Assembly: GCA_011009095.1 (NCBI GenBank)
Contig: VTPC01090033.1
Location: 532,587 to 596,586 of the forward strand
Source: Ignelater luminosus
Taxonomy: Eukaryota; Arthropoda; Insecta; Coleoptera; Elateridae
DNA length: 64,000 bases
Direction: 5' to 3'
Each line of letters starts with the position of its first letter. Within the stretch, counting starts at the first letter, position 1. The notes under the pieces are model-generated. The model made no database searches. It saw nothing but the letters and a program-made list of their open reading frames with translations, and was not told where the DNA came from. Position numbers and translations under genes: made by a program. Positions 49,785-61,071 of the stretch are shown here, one piece after another.

Positions 49785-52714
49785 GTATTTATTGAATAAA
49801 CTTCTTTGTATAAATACTTCGGAATATCATCTCTCCAAAGATGCCCTGTTCAAAATCAGTACTGAAACAAACTGCATTGATCAAACGAAATTGGTACCAT
49901 CATTCTCTTAATGTTCATTTGAGCCCAAACAAAGACACATTCAACTTTAAGCTCTTCCGGTGATTATTTGTCGGTATAAAATTATAATCTGCATATCCAA
50001 CTACATATACCTTATGATGTTTAACTTTGAATCGATGAAGCAATGCTTAATCAAGCCTGCGTTAATGCTTATGATGCCGCTCAAGGAAAACTTAGAACTT
50101 TGATAAGTATAAGCCTAATGCACATATTTACAGTCAGTATTTGAATGAGACTACCTCCAGCAAGCACGCCTTGGTTTAACGCGAATGCTTAACTTACGAA
50201 CTAAACTCAAATTTGTGTTTCTTTACTTTGAGTCTGAGCACAAGTGTGAGTTCGGATTTTCGAGTTAAGCCTTAACCAAAAAATAAAACTGAACCTGCAA
50301 ATGCATCGGTTTTATTAATGTTGTTGTGATGTGTTTATAAAATCGAACAAGATTAGATTATATGCAGAAGGCATCAAAAAGTAAACCATTCATACGGTAA
50401 AACTAAAAAAAACTGCATCAGTTAATCTCCGAGTAAAATGTCACATGGACCAATAATAGGACATTATAAATCCAATACACAAGATCTGCCTTGGGGCATT
50501 TGAATATCTTGTACGTGTGATGTACCCTATTGATCACAATTTATATTCAGTGAAAACTATTTTTGGGAAAATTGTTGTTTACTGTACCATTATAGAAAAC
50601 CTATTCTATATTTATTCAAAATATGTGCAAATATTTGAAAAATGAAAATTAATTAGTTTTTGCTTCGTGCTATAATGTGATGGCACCAAAGCTTCCTCAA
50701 GAACATGCTTTGTTTGCTATACTGTCTTAAATAGTTAACATGGAATATTTGTGACAATTTTTTTGTACTCTTCCATTTTTGCCCGTTAGCGTGTATAAAA
50801 ATAATGTAAAGCGTACTATTTTCGTAAAATGCTTATTGCGGTCTGTGTTCTGTGCTTGTTTAAAACACAGGTTTATTTAAAACCTGAAACCGCGTCGTTT
50901 CAAAACTATTATTGCGAGTTTAAGATTGCAACAATTAAACCTGCCAGTTCGCAACTGATACATTTATAATAAATTTAAAATTAGTGTGTGAAGTTTGCCA
51001 GATGCTACAGTTTATTATCCTATAATGCTGCAACGTTAAAAATACCTTGCGAAATAATAAATTTTCCATTATGAACTATCATTTACCTACTTAGAATATT
51101 ATAACAGTATCTCTACCAATTACAGAATGTTAATCAAAAAGGCGATATAAAAAAATGTAGTAGAACTAGTGGCTTTTTAAGTTGAGAGTTAAATGACCCA
51201 GTAAAAATTAACGTAGCTTTTTCTAAAATAAAATTCCGGTTTTTATGCGTTAAATAAATATTTGTGTCGAGTTCATTGTGTTTTCCATTGCCATAATTGA
51301 GCTTAATTAAAATGAAAGTGCACAATAGAAACAGAAATTGAATTATCTCACCCTTTTATATAAAAATTATTTTTTATTGTTAAAAGGACGTTTCTGATAA
51401 TGAAGAAGCACGAGGAAAAAAGAGGGAATTGCGTTCACTTCTAAAATAACCTCTAGTTAATTTAAAAAGAAAATACGTTTTCTCTTATTTCCTTTCCTGA
51501 CTATTTTCCTGTAATTTGATATCTAGTTTATCTCGGAGGAAAAAAACAGGTTAATTTTATTCAAGTTCCAAAAGGTCGGTCACTAATTATCTAGATGTTA
51601 TGTATGAATAACCGGAACAAAAGAAAAATCAGGAAACTTTCAATAATGTAAAGCTACAGGATTACAGTCCAAATTTTGTGCTTTAATTTCCCCATGTTAT
51701 TTTTAATTTTTTGGTTTACTCTTCTTTTGTGTGAATAACAATATAAAGAGTGTAAGTTTGCAAATTTTGTTTTAGTACATAACCATATTTTTTAACATTT
51801 TATTACTATTTATATCGATGCTATCATTATCTTGCAAGTCTGGATTATTTATGATTGTGACTTTATAATGTCAGTCACATATGCGCATACGCTAGCAGTT
51901 TTAATAATTATGTGCGTTTTAAGTTATTAATTTTATGCATGCATAAAATATCTATTTATGCTTATTTTTTTTTCGAGTAGAATGATTAATTTCTTGCATT
52001 AATATATAATACAGATGGAACTGAATGCTCAGTGTCGGATGGGATATTCAGTGTTTGTTTGATTTCAAAATAAACAGTTAATAACAATACAGTTGCGGTA
52101 GTAATGTTTTATAACGTTGCAGTAATATAAAAACGAGTAGTACCACATTATGAATCAAGTACTAAACAGTAAACTCTAATTATTAAGTGTTATGCTTATG
52201 TTCAAGCAGGTGAAACAGAAAATCTTGTCTTTTACTAATGAATTGTGCGGGATGTTTAAAAAATGTTTTTATTATTCTACGGTATTTTAAGCATTATTAG
52301 ATTTTAAATTTAAAATTAATGATAATCATTATATTCTCGTTTCAGCAAACTGTTCGTAATTTCTGTTATATCTATTGTTAATTTTCTTCTTAAAAAAATA
52401 TTTACATTGTCTGTAAAACAGGAAGTGACGTTTTTTCTCTATACTTCGAAGAATAATGAATATACGGAAAATTGCGTTTTCTTTTTTTCTTCAAAAAGAA
52501 CCAACAATGTGATCTCGGCGTAACGAAACTAATATTTAAAAATTTAAAATCGCAAGATACCTGACAAAGAAATTATTAGGAAAAGATAATTACATATTGA
52601 AAAAAAAAACGAGAAACTAATCAGTAATCACATACATATTCGTCAATTTATCTGAAAAAAGTTTGGAAGTTTAATTGTTGAGTTCTGATAGACTTACAAT
52701 CCAATAAGTAAATA
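49785..52714. other. AT-rich non-coding DNA
   Basis: No gene, RNA gene or TIR pair was recognised. Confidence 0.55.
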
Positions 52715-52716
52715 TA

Positions 52717-53180
52717 CAGGGTGTCCCAATTATCTGTAATTGAAAGATACTTAGTAGAATTATTTGTAGAAATATCAAGAAATTTTACTAGGGAAAGTTG
52801 CATAGAACTATTGTCTGGCTGTAGTTTCTAAAATAGTTGATTCTTTAATGCATAGGGTGTACCATAAAAGAATGGCACACAAAGTTCTATTTTTTTTCCG
52901 TTATCCAATGTTTAAAGCAGTTTAGCATTATAGACTGTAAATCAAATTGTTCTGTCACGGAGTTATTCGATTTTCTCTTTTAAAACATCCAATCTAACGA
53001 ACACCTTGGTTGTAAGTATATACAACAAGAAATAACTAAAAAGGCCCAAGCTGTTAGGTTTAAACCGTATAGTACTATACTATTGTGATCAACAATTACT
53101 AGACAATAAAAAAAAACCATTAAACGCTTATTCTGTTTAGAAAATCAGGAAAATTAGATTTTTGTTTCTCGATCACCTTG
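52717..53180. mobile_element. Candidate MITE with CAGGGTGTCC terminus
   Basis: The left end CAGGGTGTCCCAATTATCTG follows a TA. A weakly matching inverted end (CAAGGTGATCGAG on the reverse strand) is followed by TA at 53181-53182. The terminal match is only about 9 of 13. Part of the interior (52745-52815) recurs inverted at 56405-56500, so repetitive origin is likely even if the limits are wrong. Confidence 0.4.
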
Positions 53181-53182
53181 TA

Positions 53183-53765
53183 TAAAAAGGGTTACGGCTA
53201 AAATCTTAGTAAAAATTAAAAGTTTAATTCAACTTGACTAGACTTATGAAAGAAGTTTGTTAATTACATCAAGGCTAGTTGAGAAGTCATAGATCAGCCA
53301 ATAATTACAGATACGTGAAATTCGAAAGAAATAAATGCTGTATATGCTAGGAATTGCAAAATTCACTCCATGTAGAAACAGTTTAATGTTGAATAGTTTG
53401 GTAGCTGTTTTTTTGAAAGGTTTGAAGTTTGGTAAACAGAAACATTTGGATTATATCTACAAAACCTATAAATTAGTGAGAAGTTTGGAAACATGTAAAC
53501 ATTCATTTATCATGTTCAAACGAATCATGATTCGATAGTTGGCACCAACGAAAGCAGCTATGGGCATGCTTTTCCTAAATTAACTAAGACTATAGTTAGG
53601 AATATTAATTTCCTTAGCATTTCTAGTGTCATGGCTGTGAAAGATATTGTGAAGAGAAAGAATTTGAAGGATTTTTCGTGCAAATGTTTATTTACACCCT
53701 TTATAATATATTTATAAAGATTCGTTTAGTTATTTTATTTGAATTCTTTCCTTAGCAAATTACTG
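53183..53765. other. AT-rich non-coding DNA
   Basis: No recognisable feature. Confidence 0.5.
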
Positions 53766-53767
53766 TA

Positions 53768-55015
53768 CAGGTTGGTCCAGGTTACGTTAGAACAATTTCA
53801 ACTTTGCATAATTCTTTATTAATTTAATATTTTACATTAATATTCAATATGTTCTCCCCTTTGCATAATACATTTTACGTACCCGTCTTGACCACGATCT
53901 CAGAGCTGTATTAATCATTTCTTGTGGCACTTTCTCTACTTCAACCATTATAGATTTTTTAAACCTGCGATGGTTTTGTGATTGTGTTCATCAACTCGAG
54001 TCCTGAGATAAGACCACAAAAAATAATCACATGGAGCATAATCTAGAGACGATGACATTCATTCTTCAGGTGGTATGAATTTTATGTTCATATCTTTTAG
54101 CCAATTTATTGTTGATTTTGAAGTATGGCTTGGAGCCGAATCCTGATGAAATACACCATCATTATTTGGATATAAATGTTTCAATTCCTTCTCGCAGTGC
54201 GTTAAAATGTTTTGTTGATACTATTTGGAATTAATCTTAGCACCAGCATTAACAAACATTGGTTTTGTGATACCTTTAAACGAAATTCCGAGCGAACCAT
54301 TACACCTTTTGGATGGGATTCATGTTCAAACCTGGCCGCACTTGCTCTTTTTTGGTCTTTGTTATGTATTGGATTCGACGTTTACCTTTTGTCTTTTTTA
54401 AGTAAAACCAACTTTCGTCCGTTGTCAATATCTTTTTCCAGTTATCACCTTTTAATAGTTGATAAAATCGCCAAGAGCGACTTCGCCGCTTTTCCACAAT
54501 TTGTGCAGAAAGTTTGTGTGCCAGAGGCTTTCGTACCTTTTTACGACCACTACGAGAAATGTTGTTCTTCCTATTGAATACTTCCTAGAGAGGGCACGTT
54601 GAGTCGGCGGATCAATCTTGCTCATGTCTTTAACAAAAAGTGCACGATGCTTCCCCTGCAGCTTGCGTTAGGGCCCAGGTTTTCTTTTAGAAGTCTTCGC
54701 AACTAAATTATTTTTGGTATAATTATCTCTTTGCTTTTTTACACTAGATATTAAACAATTAGACACTTATATTTTCTTTCTTCAATTCTCGTTTAATCAT
54801 ATAAAATGTATAATGATTTTGTAAAAGTTGCTGGATGCGACCACGAATAATATTAGGTATTCTCGATGGCATCGTTAAACCTACTAAACTACAAATTTGC
54901 AGATAGTCAACTAAAACAATAGATTTTATCGTGGTATATGTATATATGCATCACTCGGCAGTTTAAACAAGTGACAACTCGTTAAACTTGTTCTAATATA
55001 ACCTGGGCCAACCTG
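53768..55015 (-). mobile_element. DD37D mariner-like (maT-type) transposon
   Basis: The left end reads CAGGTTGGTCCAGGTTACGT. The reverse complement of the right end reads CAGGTTGGCCCAGGTTATAT. TA flanks both (53766-53767, 55016-55017). At 1,248 bp it is a compact mariner-size element almost filled by its minus-strand gene. Confidence 0.93.
53844..54872 (-). pseudogene. DD37D mariner-like transposase, broken
   Basis: The ATG at 54872 gives MPSRIPNIIRGRIQQLLQNH followed by an HTH-like region with stops. The core starts ILTTDESWFYLKK (first Asp, near 54430). The second motif is GVFHQDSAPSHTSKSTINWL (~54150), and the third is DYAPCDYFLWSYLRTR (~54040). Counting codons from the second Asp to the last Asp gives 37 intervening positions, the spacing described for maT (DD37D) elements. 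A stop near 54078 replaces a residue between them, and further stops and frameshifts lie upstream (for example after the NPIQKV segment at ~54300). The C-terminus WSRRVRKMYYAKGRTY ends at 53844. Length ~342 codons is normal for mariners. Confidence 0.87.
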
Positions 55016-55189
55016 TACTAAAAAAGATTTTTTCATTACTCTACAACTCAAACTGTAATAATTACTTACTGAAACTTATAAATAATATTAAATAAAAGCC
55101 AAACCGAATCGATGTCAATAAATATAAATTTTTCAAAAAGATTATGTCATAAAATGTCATAAACTTCTCGAGAAAAAAGTCGTCGTCGT

Positions 55190-56300
55190 CGTATCCTTTA
55201 TCGGTTTAGGTCTTGACCTGTTCCCCTTCACTAACGCTTTCTTGGTCTGCCGATACTTCATCGGCCTCTGGGGTTATATCTTATTATGATGATTGGTATT
55301 CTTGTTTCTTCCATTCTGTTTAAATGTTCTACCCATTTTTGTTTATACATTCTTGCTTTCTCTTCTAATGATTCTACTTTTAGTTCGTTTCTTATTGTAT
55401 CATTTATTATTCTGCCTTTTCTTGTGATTCCTTTTATTCGTCTTAGAAATTTCATTTCAGCTGTTCTTACAGCTTCGGTTTTCTTTTTCTTTTTGTTTGT
55501 ACTCATGTTTCGCTACAGCTCGACCAACCTCAGAAAAGCTTTGAGTGGGCGTGTACGGGAGAGCTACATGTTAACAAAGTACACTCGCATCCAAAAATCC
55601 TTCGGCGGGAAATTTAAATAAAACTAAACACCACCAATAACATGTAATGAATTTAGGACAACTTTTTGTCGGTTAATATACTCGAGTAAAATTATGCTCC
55701 TGATTGGTCGACGTTGTTTGTTATTAAAATTAGTTCGCATATTTTCCGGGGCTTTTCTGAGGTTGGTCGCGCTGTACCATACAATGCAACTGGAACTGCT
55801 AAAGCTTTGTATAGTCGTATCTGTGTGTCCAATCTTGCTTTATTCTTAAATGTTTTTGCTATGACTCCACATACAGATTGGTATTTATTGACCTTATTTC
55901 TATAATCTTTCTCGTATTCGTAATTTATGTCGCATTCCTAGTTGTGAAAATGTGATATTTGTTCTAGAGGTGTGTTTCGTAGTATTATTTTAGTTCTTAT
56001 ACCATATTTTCCCCAGTGCGCCATTGTCTTTGTTTTCTTAATTGATATTTTTCCATTATAGTCTGTTACTATTTTATCTAATAGATATACTTGCTTTTGT
56101 AGGTCATTTTTGTTTGGTGCTGTAAGTACTTTGTCATCAGCGAAGAGTAATATATTGAGAAAGTAGTTTGCATTAATCTTCGTTCCTTTTGGAGCTATTT
56201 CTTTCCACTTATTATTTGATTTATATATGATATTAAAAAGTGTGGGCACCCTTGTCGTCAAAAAGTCAAAATCATAAATAAATATCCTAAAATACCACTG
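55190..56300 (-). pseudogene. RTE-like retrotransposon 3' part, interrupted by a MITE
   Basis: Minus-strand segments in order: TRVPTLFNII and a palm block with LLFADDKVLTAPNKNDLQKQ, where the catalytic FADD is intact. Next are a thumb region (IRLYKALAVPVALYGTAR) split by the 55516-55774 insertion, then AEMKFLRRIKGITRKGRI and KWVEHLNRMEETRIPIIIIR. YNPRGR and GRPRKR follow just before a run of GAC triplets at ~55185-55200, which looks like the 3' end of the element. Several stops and frameshifts are present. It is related to the fragment at 21649-22210. Confidence 0.83.
55516..55774. mobile_element. 259-bp TA-flanked MITE
   Basis: The ends are inverted copies: the left reads CAGCTCGACCAACCTCAGAA, and the reverse complement of the right reads CAGCGCGACCAACCTCAGAA. 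TA lies on both sides (55514-55515, 55775-55776). The reverse transcriptase reading frame resumes on either side, which confirms it as an insertion. It has no coding capacity. Confidence 0.92.
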
Positions 56301-56404
56301 AGTTGCTGTAATTAGCATTGAATTCTAAATAGCAAGATATACAATGCGTTCCATTTAAAGAAATTTGGGCTTCATGAAACTCCATGTGCAGTAGAGAATA
56401 ATTT

Positions 56405-56500
56405 TCGAAAGTATGTACAATGATTGTGCGCAACTTTCCCTAGTAACATCTTTTGATATTTTTACAAATATCGATGCTATACTTCGACTATTGGTACATT
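56405..56500. repeat. Dispersed repeat fragment, inverted match to 52745-52815
   Basis: GCAACTTTCCCTAGTAA and the following TTTTTACAAATAT-type sequence match the reverse complement of 52745-52815. MITE B begins immediately after it, so it appears to have inserted into this repeat. Confidence 0.6.
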
Positions 56501-56507
56501 TCGTATA

Positions 56508-56971
56508 CAGTCTGTCCACATTTCGATGCTCACCATTGATGGTATCTCGGTTATTAGAAGACATAGAACAAAGGTTAAATGGGGGATGTTATGTAGAATT
56601 CAATACTCGCAACAAATCTCATTTTAAATTCACCCTAACTAACCAACAACCCAATATGGCTGCCTATGAAAAACAAAGGATAGCGCTAATAACTTGAAAT
56701 CAAATGATGATCGGGGGTTTTATCATCATCAAAAAATCTGTCTGAATATTATAAAACTTTAGAATTAGGTGTTATAGAGTTATTGAGAAAAATTGAAATC
56801 GGCAAATTTTGGTTTTTTCAAAATATCTTAAAATTTATAAAAGTTAGGGTGAATTTGAAACGAGATTTGTTGCGAGTATTGAATTTTACTTAACATCCCT
56901 TATTTAACCGTTCTTCTATGTCTTCTAATAACCGAGATACCAATGGTGAGCATTAAAATGTGGACACACCG
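56508..56971. mobile_element. Foldback MITE B (same termini as MITE A)
   Basis: The left end reads CAGTCTGTCCACATTTCGAT, with TA at 56506-56507 and 56972-56973. The right end is its inverted copy with a few changes. The arms are ~150 bp and include TTGCGAGTATTGAATTxTAC-type sequence on both sides. No coding region is present. The first ~35 bp match MITE A, but the interior does not. Confidence 0.9.
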
Positions 56972-58555
56972 TATGACAATTTATATAGATTGGTCTAATA
57001 ATAAATGCTGATCAGGGAAGAGTAATGGACTAATGGTTTTGATACAAACAGAACAAAATTTTTATTCGGTTTAGCTATAATAGTAAAAAAATAATTGCTT
57101 CTGCAGTAAGAATTCGACGATAACCGACTTACATATCGATGACCCCAACCAACTATCGAACTCAAAATCCATAGTTTTGAGATATTTGAAATATAATATT
57201 GTAAAAGCTTCATATATCTTTATGCTACTATCGAAAGAAAATTTGCAATTTTTATAGTTGACTAGGCTCAATTCGGCTAGCTGCATTGACATAATTTCAC
57301 TGATTGGCCCAAAAAAAAACTGATAAGCTCGATGAGCGTGATCGACGGATTCAAAGAATTTAGTATTATGATCCAAATTAAGCCAACCTTAAAAACAAGC
57401 TCGAAAAGCGCCAAACCTTTTTAGAAGCAAGGTTCACTTTAGTAAGAAACCTAACTTTAGGCTAAACCGCTTAGTTGTAGGATTCTTAAGGAAAAAGCAA
57501 CTATTGAAAGCTTTCCTATTTCACGGTGATGGGAACAATAAAAAATTAATTTGTACAAACATAAGTCAAAGCAGCTAATAGAATGCAAGCAAAATTACCA
57601 AAACACATGCACCATCAGAAAGAATATTTATTAAAAGATTACGAAGGGCTAAAAGTAAAAAGATTTCTAATTGAAGAATAGCAAAGAAGAAATCTTGTGC
57701 TTTTTAACCATTTCTAACCAAAACAAATAGTATTATAAGCACATAAATTTGTACATTGCGTTATTGACTTAACGACCTTTTGTTGAATGTGATTCATCTA
57801 AACGCGTTACAACAGAGTATTTATTAATCCTCTTTTCTATTTTAAGTAATTTTCTGTTCTATTTTTAACTTCTAAATTAAAATCTACAAAATCATCTTTT
57901 AAATTGTCTTGATACTAATTACTGTAATTGTGTCGTTGCTCGTGAATTGAACTTTTTCCTCAATGCATCATCGTTTGGTTGTAACCCAGTTTGTGTTATA
58001 CATTTTCGTCGTCTGTTGACAATGGTTTGCCTTATTATCTTTCAAGAGATTGTTTACAAAGGTTTAATTTTCATGTATGATTCATGCAGGAATTTACACA
58101 TTTAATTAATATTGATAATTATTTATTATAACGTTAGTCATGAAGCTCTTTTAATGATTATTGAAGAATTTATGTATTATGTAAATTAAGAAAGTCTAGA
58201 ATAAATGCAGTTATGTATTTATTTTGTTTTCCCTGTTAACCGGACGTACTCGTAGATAGTAAAATGAATTCAATGAAAAAATGGTTTTTTAATGGTAATT
58301 TCTCGAAACGTTTTGACACATTTATGTGAGTATAAATAAAAAGTTACGTTTATAATTACATAACTAGAAATAGTTTTGCGAGGGAAAAAGGAAGATGCAA
58401 TGATTAAATCAGTTTTATTGGGAAAAACCGTCTCTGTTGGCGTAGTTTACTAACCTCACCAAATAAAGTGGAATTATTTGAAAAACCACCAAAACCATAA
58501 TCAAGTATGAGATTAGTAAACTTGGAATTTTATTTATTGTGTGCGATAAGCACTT

Positions 58556-58577
58556 GGTATGGTATGGTATGGTATGG
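58556..58577. repeat. (GGTAT)n microsatellite
   Basis: Four tandem GGTAT units are directly visible. Confidence 0.9.
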
Positions 58578-60061
58578 TGAAAAAGTCAAGAATTTAATGA
58601 GTAGATGTAACGTTTATTAGAAGGATAAAATACGGTTTACTATTTCTTGTTTTTACTGAAGTATATAAGAACCTCGGTAGCAACATTCTAAAACATTTGC
58701 TGTTGACTTTCTTTGGAATAATTATTGTGTTTAAATATATTTATCAGTATACGCCTTGTAGATAGAAATGTTATATGAATCACCTGGATGTTGTAAAGTG
58801 ACCTATTGCACAATAAGTTTATGTTGCAATATTATTAACAACCGATGTGAAAGCTGAAATTCGACACATTAACATAGTGTATTTGTACAATTAAATTGTT
58901 TTTTTCATTATGCACTTTTATTTTATATTGACAACCAGATAGTTGGTATCTTTGTATTGTAATATGATCTTTTTTTATCTTTCCTTGTCGTTTTCAAATT
59001 TTAAAAAACATTCTGCATTTATTATTACATTAAGCATCATATGCAATTTGAATGGGTAAAATAATTTGTTCGTAATAGTTATTTCGGTCAGAGTTTATTT
59101 GAGTTTACATTTAATACTTTCACTCGTCATAGATATAAGAAAGAATGTGATTCTAGACATTGTGATGCACTTTTAATACGTTTTGGCTAATTGTTGCAAT
59201 CTTTTTAAATCCATTATTTTCCATATTGAAGTTAAGACCACCTGCTTATCTAAATCAGTTAATTCTATTTCTTTCGGTAAATTCTTCACTTCACATTTTT
59301 ATATTTTTAAGTGGCACTGCGTTTGTGTTTTCACTATGTACTACGTTCTCCAATGTTTCGTACATAAGACATAACCAATAAATTCTGTCTCACATGATAG
59401 AATAAGTTTTATTAAGTTGTCAACTTCATATGTGCTTTTTATACCGTGATTGATACTTTATTGATTCGTAAAGTAAATAAGTGGGCGCATTTGCGTCAAG
59501 GTATTTCTTTTATAAACATACACAATTTTTCCGACTTATAAATATTTTTGTTTCTTTACCTCTGGAGTAGTATTATTACCTTTGATACATCTTTCCTCGT
59601 ATGTATGTTTATTTTATCGCAGTCTTTTTATAGACGTCTATATAATAACATGTTTTGTTATTTGTTTGGTTGAAAAAAAAGATCTGAAAGTATAGCTGTT
59701 AATCCTAAAGATAAACCGTGCCTTCAGCAGAAGACTTCAGGATTAAAAATTGAAGACTGGATACTATTCGAGATGATTCTGTTGATTTTGAGATTTTATG
59801 AAAACTAAATTAAATTCTAATTGATAAAATGCAAAGTGAGTTGCGTAACCTCAAAATTAAGTACAATACACAGGGACGTACTACAAATTTTTAGTAATAC
59901 ATGATATTATTATTATACTTTTTGTACCCAAAACATGGAATTCATCTTTGTTTTCCGTATGATATGATATTTTATACAATTTTTCATAGTGCAACACGTA
60001 GAATTAACAATTTTATTAACTTGCAGTTGTTGATTATTAATTTGAAATATTTTTGTTTCAG

Positions 60062-60103
60062 AGGATCTAGTTATTACACTTCTTGCCAGGAGGAATTATT
60101 TAG
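60062..60103 (+). other. Candidate 42-nt microexon
   Basis: A good acceptor (TTTTTGTTTCAG, ending at 60061) and a strong donor (GTAAGTG from 60104) enclose 42 nt, a multiple of three. One frame is open and reads GSSYYTSCQEELFR if joined in phase. This is signal-based inference only; no flanking exons were found in the window. Confidence 0.25.
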
Positions 60104-60798
60104 GTAAGTGCTTTGTATTACAGTTATATTGATTTGGTTAAATATATCGATGGTGTATGACAGTTTTTAATTAGCAAATGCAATAATATTAGATAAAATA
60201 AAATAAAAAAATCAAAGCATTCATTTAACTTCTTAGCTAAATATTTTGATAATATAATCAAAATGAAAGAAAACAATTAAAGGAGTTTCGAAATCAGCAT
60301 TTTTTATACCAAAACTATCGAGACCCGCAATGTTTGGAACGAAGATTTTTAGTTCCGGATAGCTTTACAGTTGAATCTAAAATTTAAATTTCAGCAGCTT
60401 TACCCATTTTGTTGAAAAGGTGTTGATACGTTGATTAGCAAACCATGCATTATTTTTATTTAAAATAAAGTTAGAATTTCTAAAAGGTTCGTGCGTTCAT
60501 AGAAGCGCTTTCCACCTACCAAACCATAATTGAATCTTTTCGATTGGGTATATTGGTTGACGGTAGGATTGATTTTTTCTTAAATACCTTTGGAATTTCA
60601 AACCCGACTTTGTCGGAAGAGATTTTCTTTTCCAACGAGCAGCATAAAATTATCTAGAGCAATTATTACTAGATTTGTGATAGCATGGGAAAATTTTTTT
60701 GGGAAGTTTGCTTGGCAAGCCTGTATTCACATAAGGTCGCAGAATTAAATAGAAAATGAACTATCTGGTAAATTTCTCAAATATTTTTCTGGACGATG

Positions 60799-60837
60799 CA
60801 CAGAGGTACAAAAAAACCGATCTAGGCGATCAAAATT
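60799..60837 (+). repeat. Left TIR of the RAG1/Transib-type element
   Basis: It begins CACAGAGGT, one base different from the CACAGTGGT of the right TIR. An A-rich block (ACAAAAAAACC) follows directly, then the GATCTAGGCGATCAAAATT core shared with the right end. Confidence 0.93.
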
Positions 60838-61071
60838 CATTTTACCTGTAATGTCTAATTAATGTTATTTTTACATAAATGAGTTCTAGAAGGTCTAATG
60901 AACTAGAAGCACAAACATTATTTCCGCACACTTCTCTTGTCGTTACATATAAACAAGTTTAGACTAGTATTTGTTCGTGGTGTCAACAAATCATTGTTAG
61001 TATATTTTGATGTGTCACAATAGACAGTTATTTGAGACATTTACTACATTTGTTTTTAAGTAAGAATTATT

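Larger units (their letters stand above)
56974..60793. other. AT-rich non-coding DNA
   Basis: No mobile element or RNA gene was recognised. It contains a TATGG microsatellite and the candidate microexon at 60062-60103. Confidence 0.5.

Noticed and set aside
60799..60837. True 12- or 23-bp spaced recombination signal
   Set aside because: The A-rich block follows the heptamer-like start almost directly, so the spacing of a V(D)J signal is absent.
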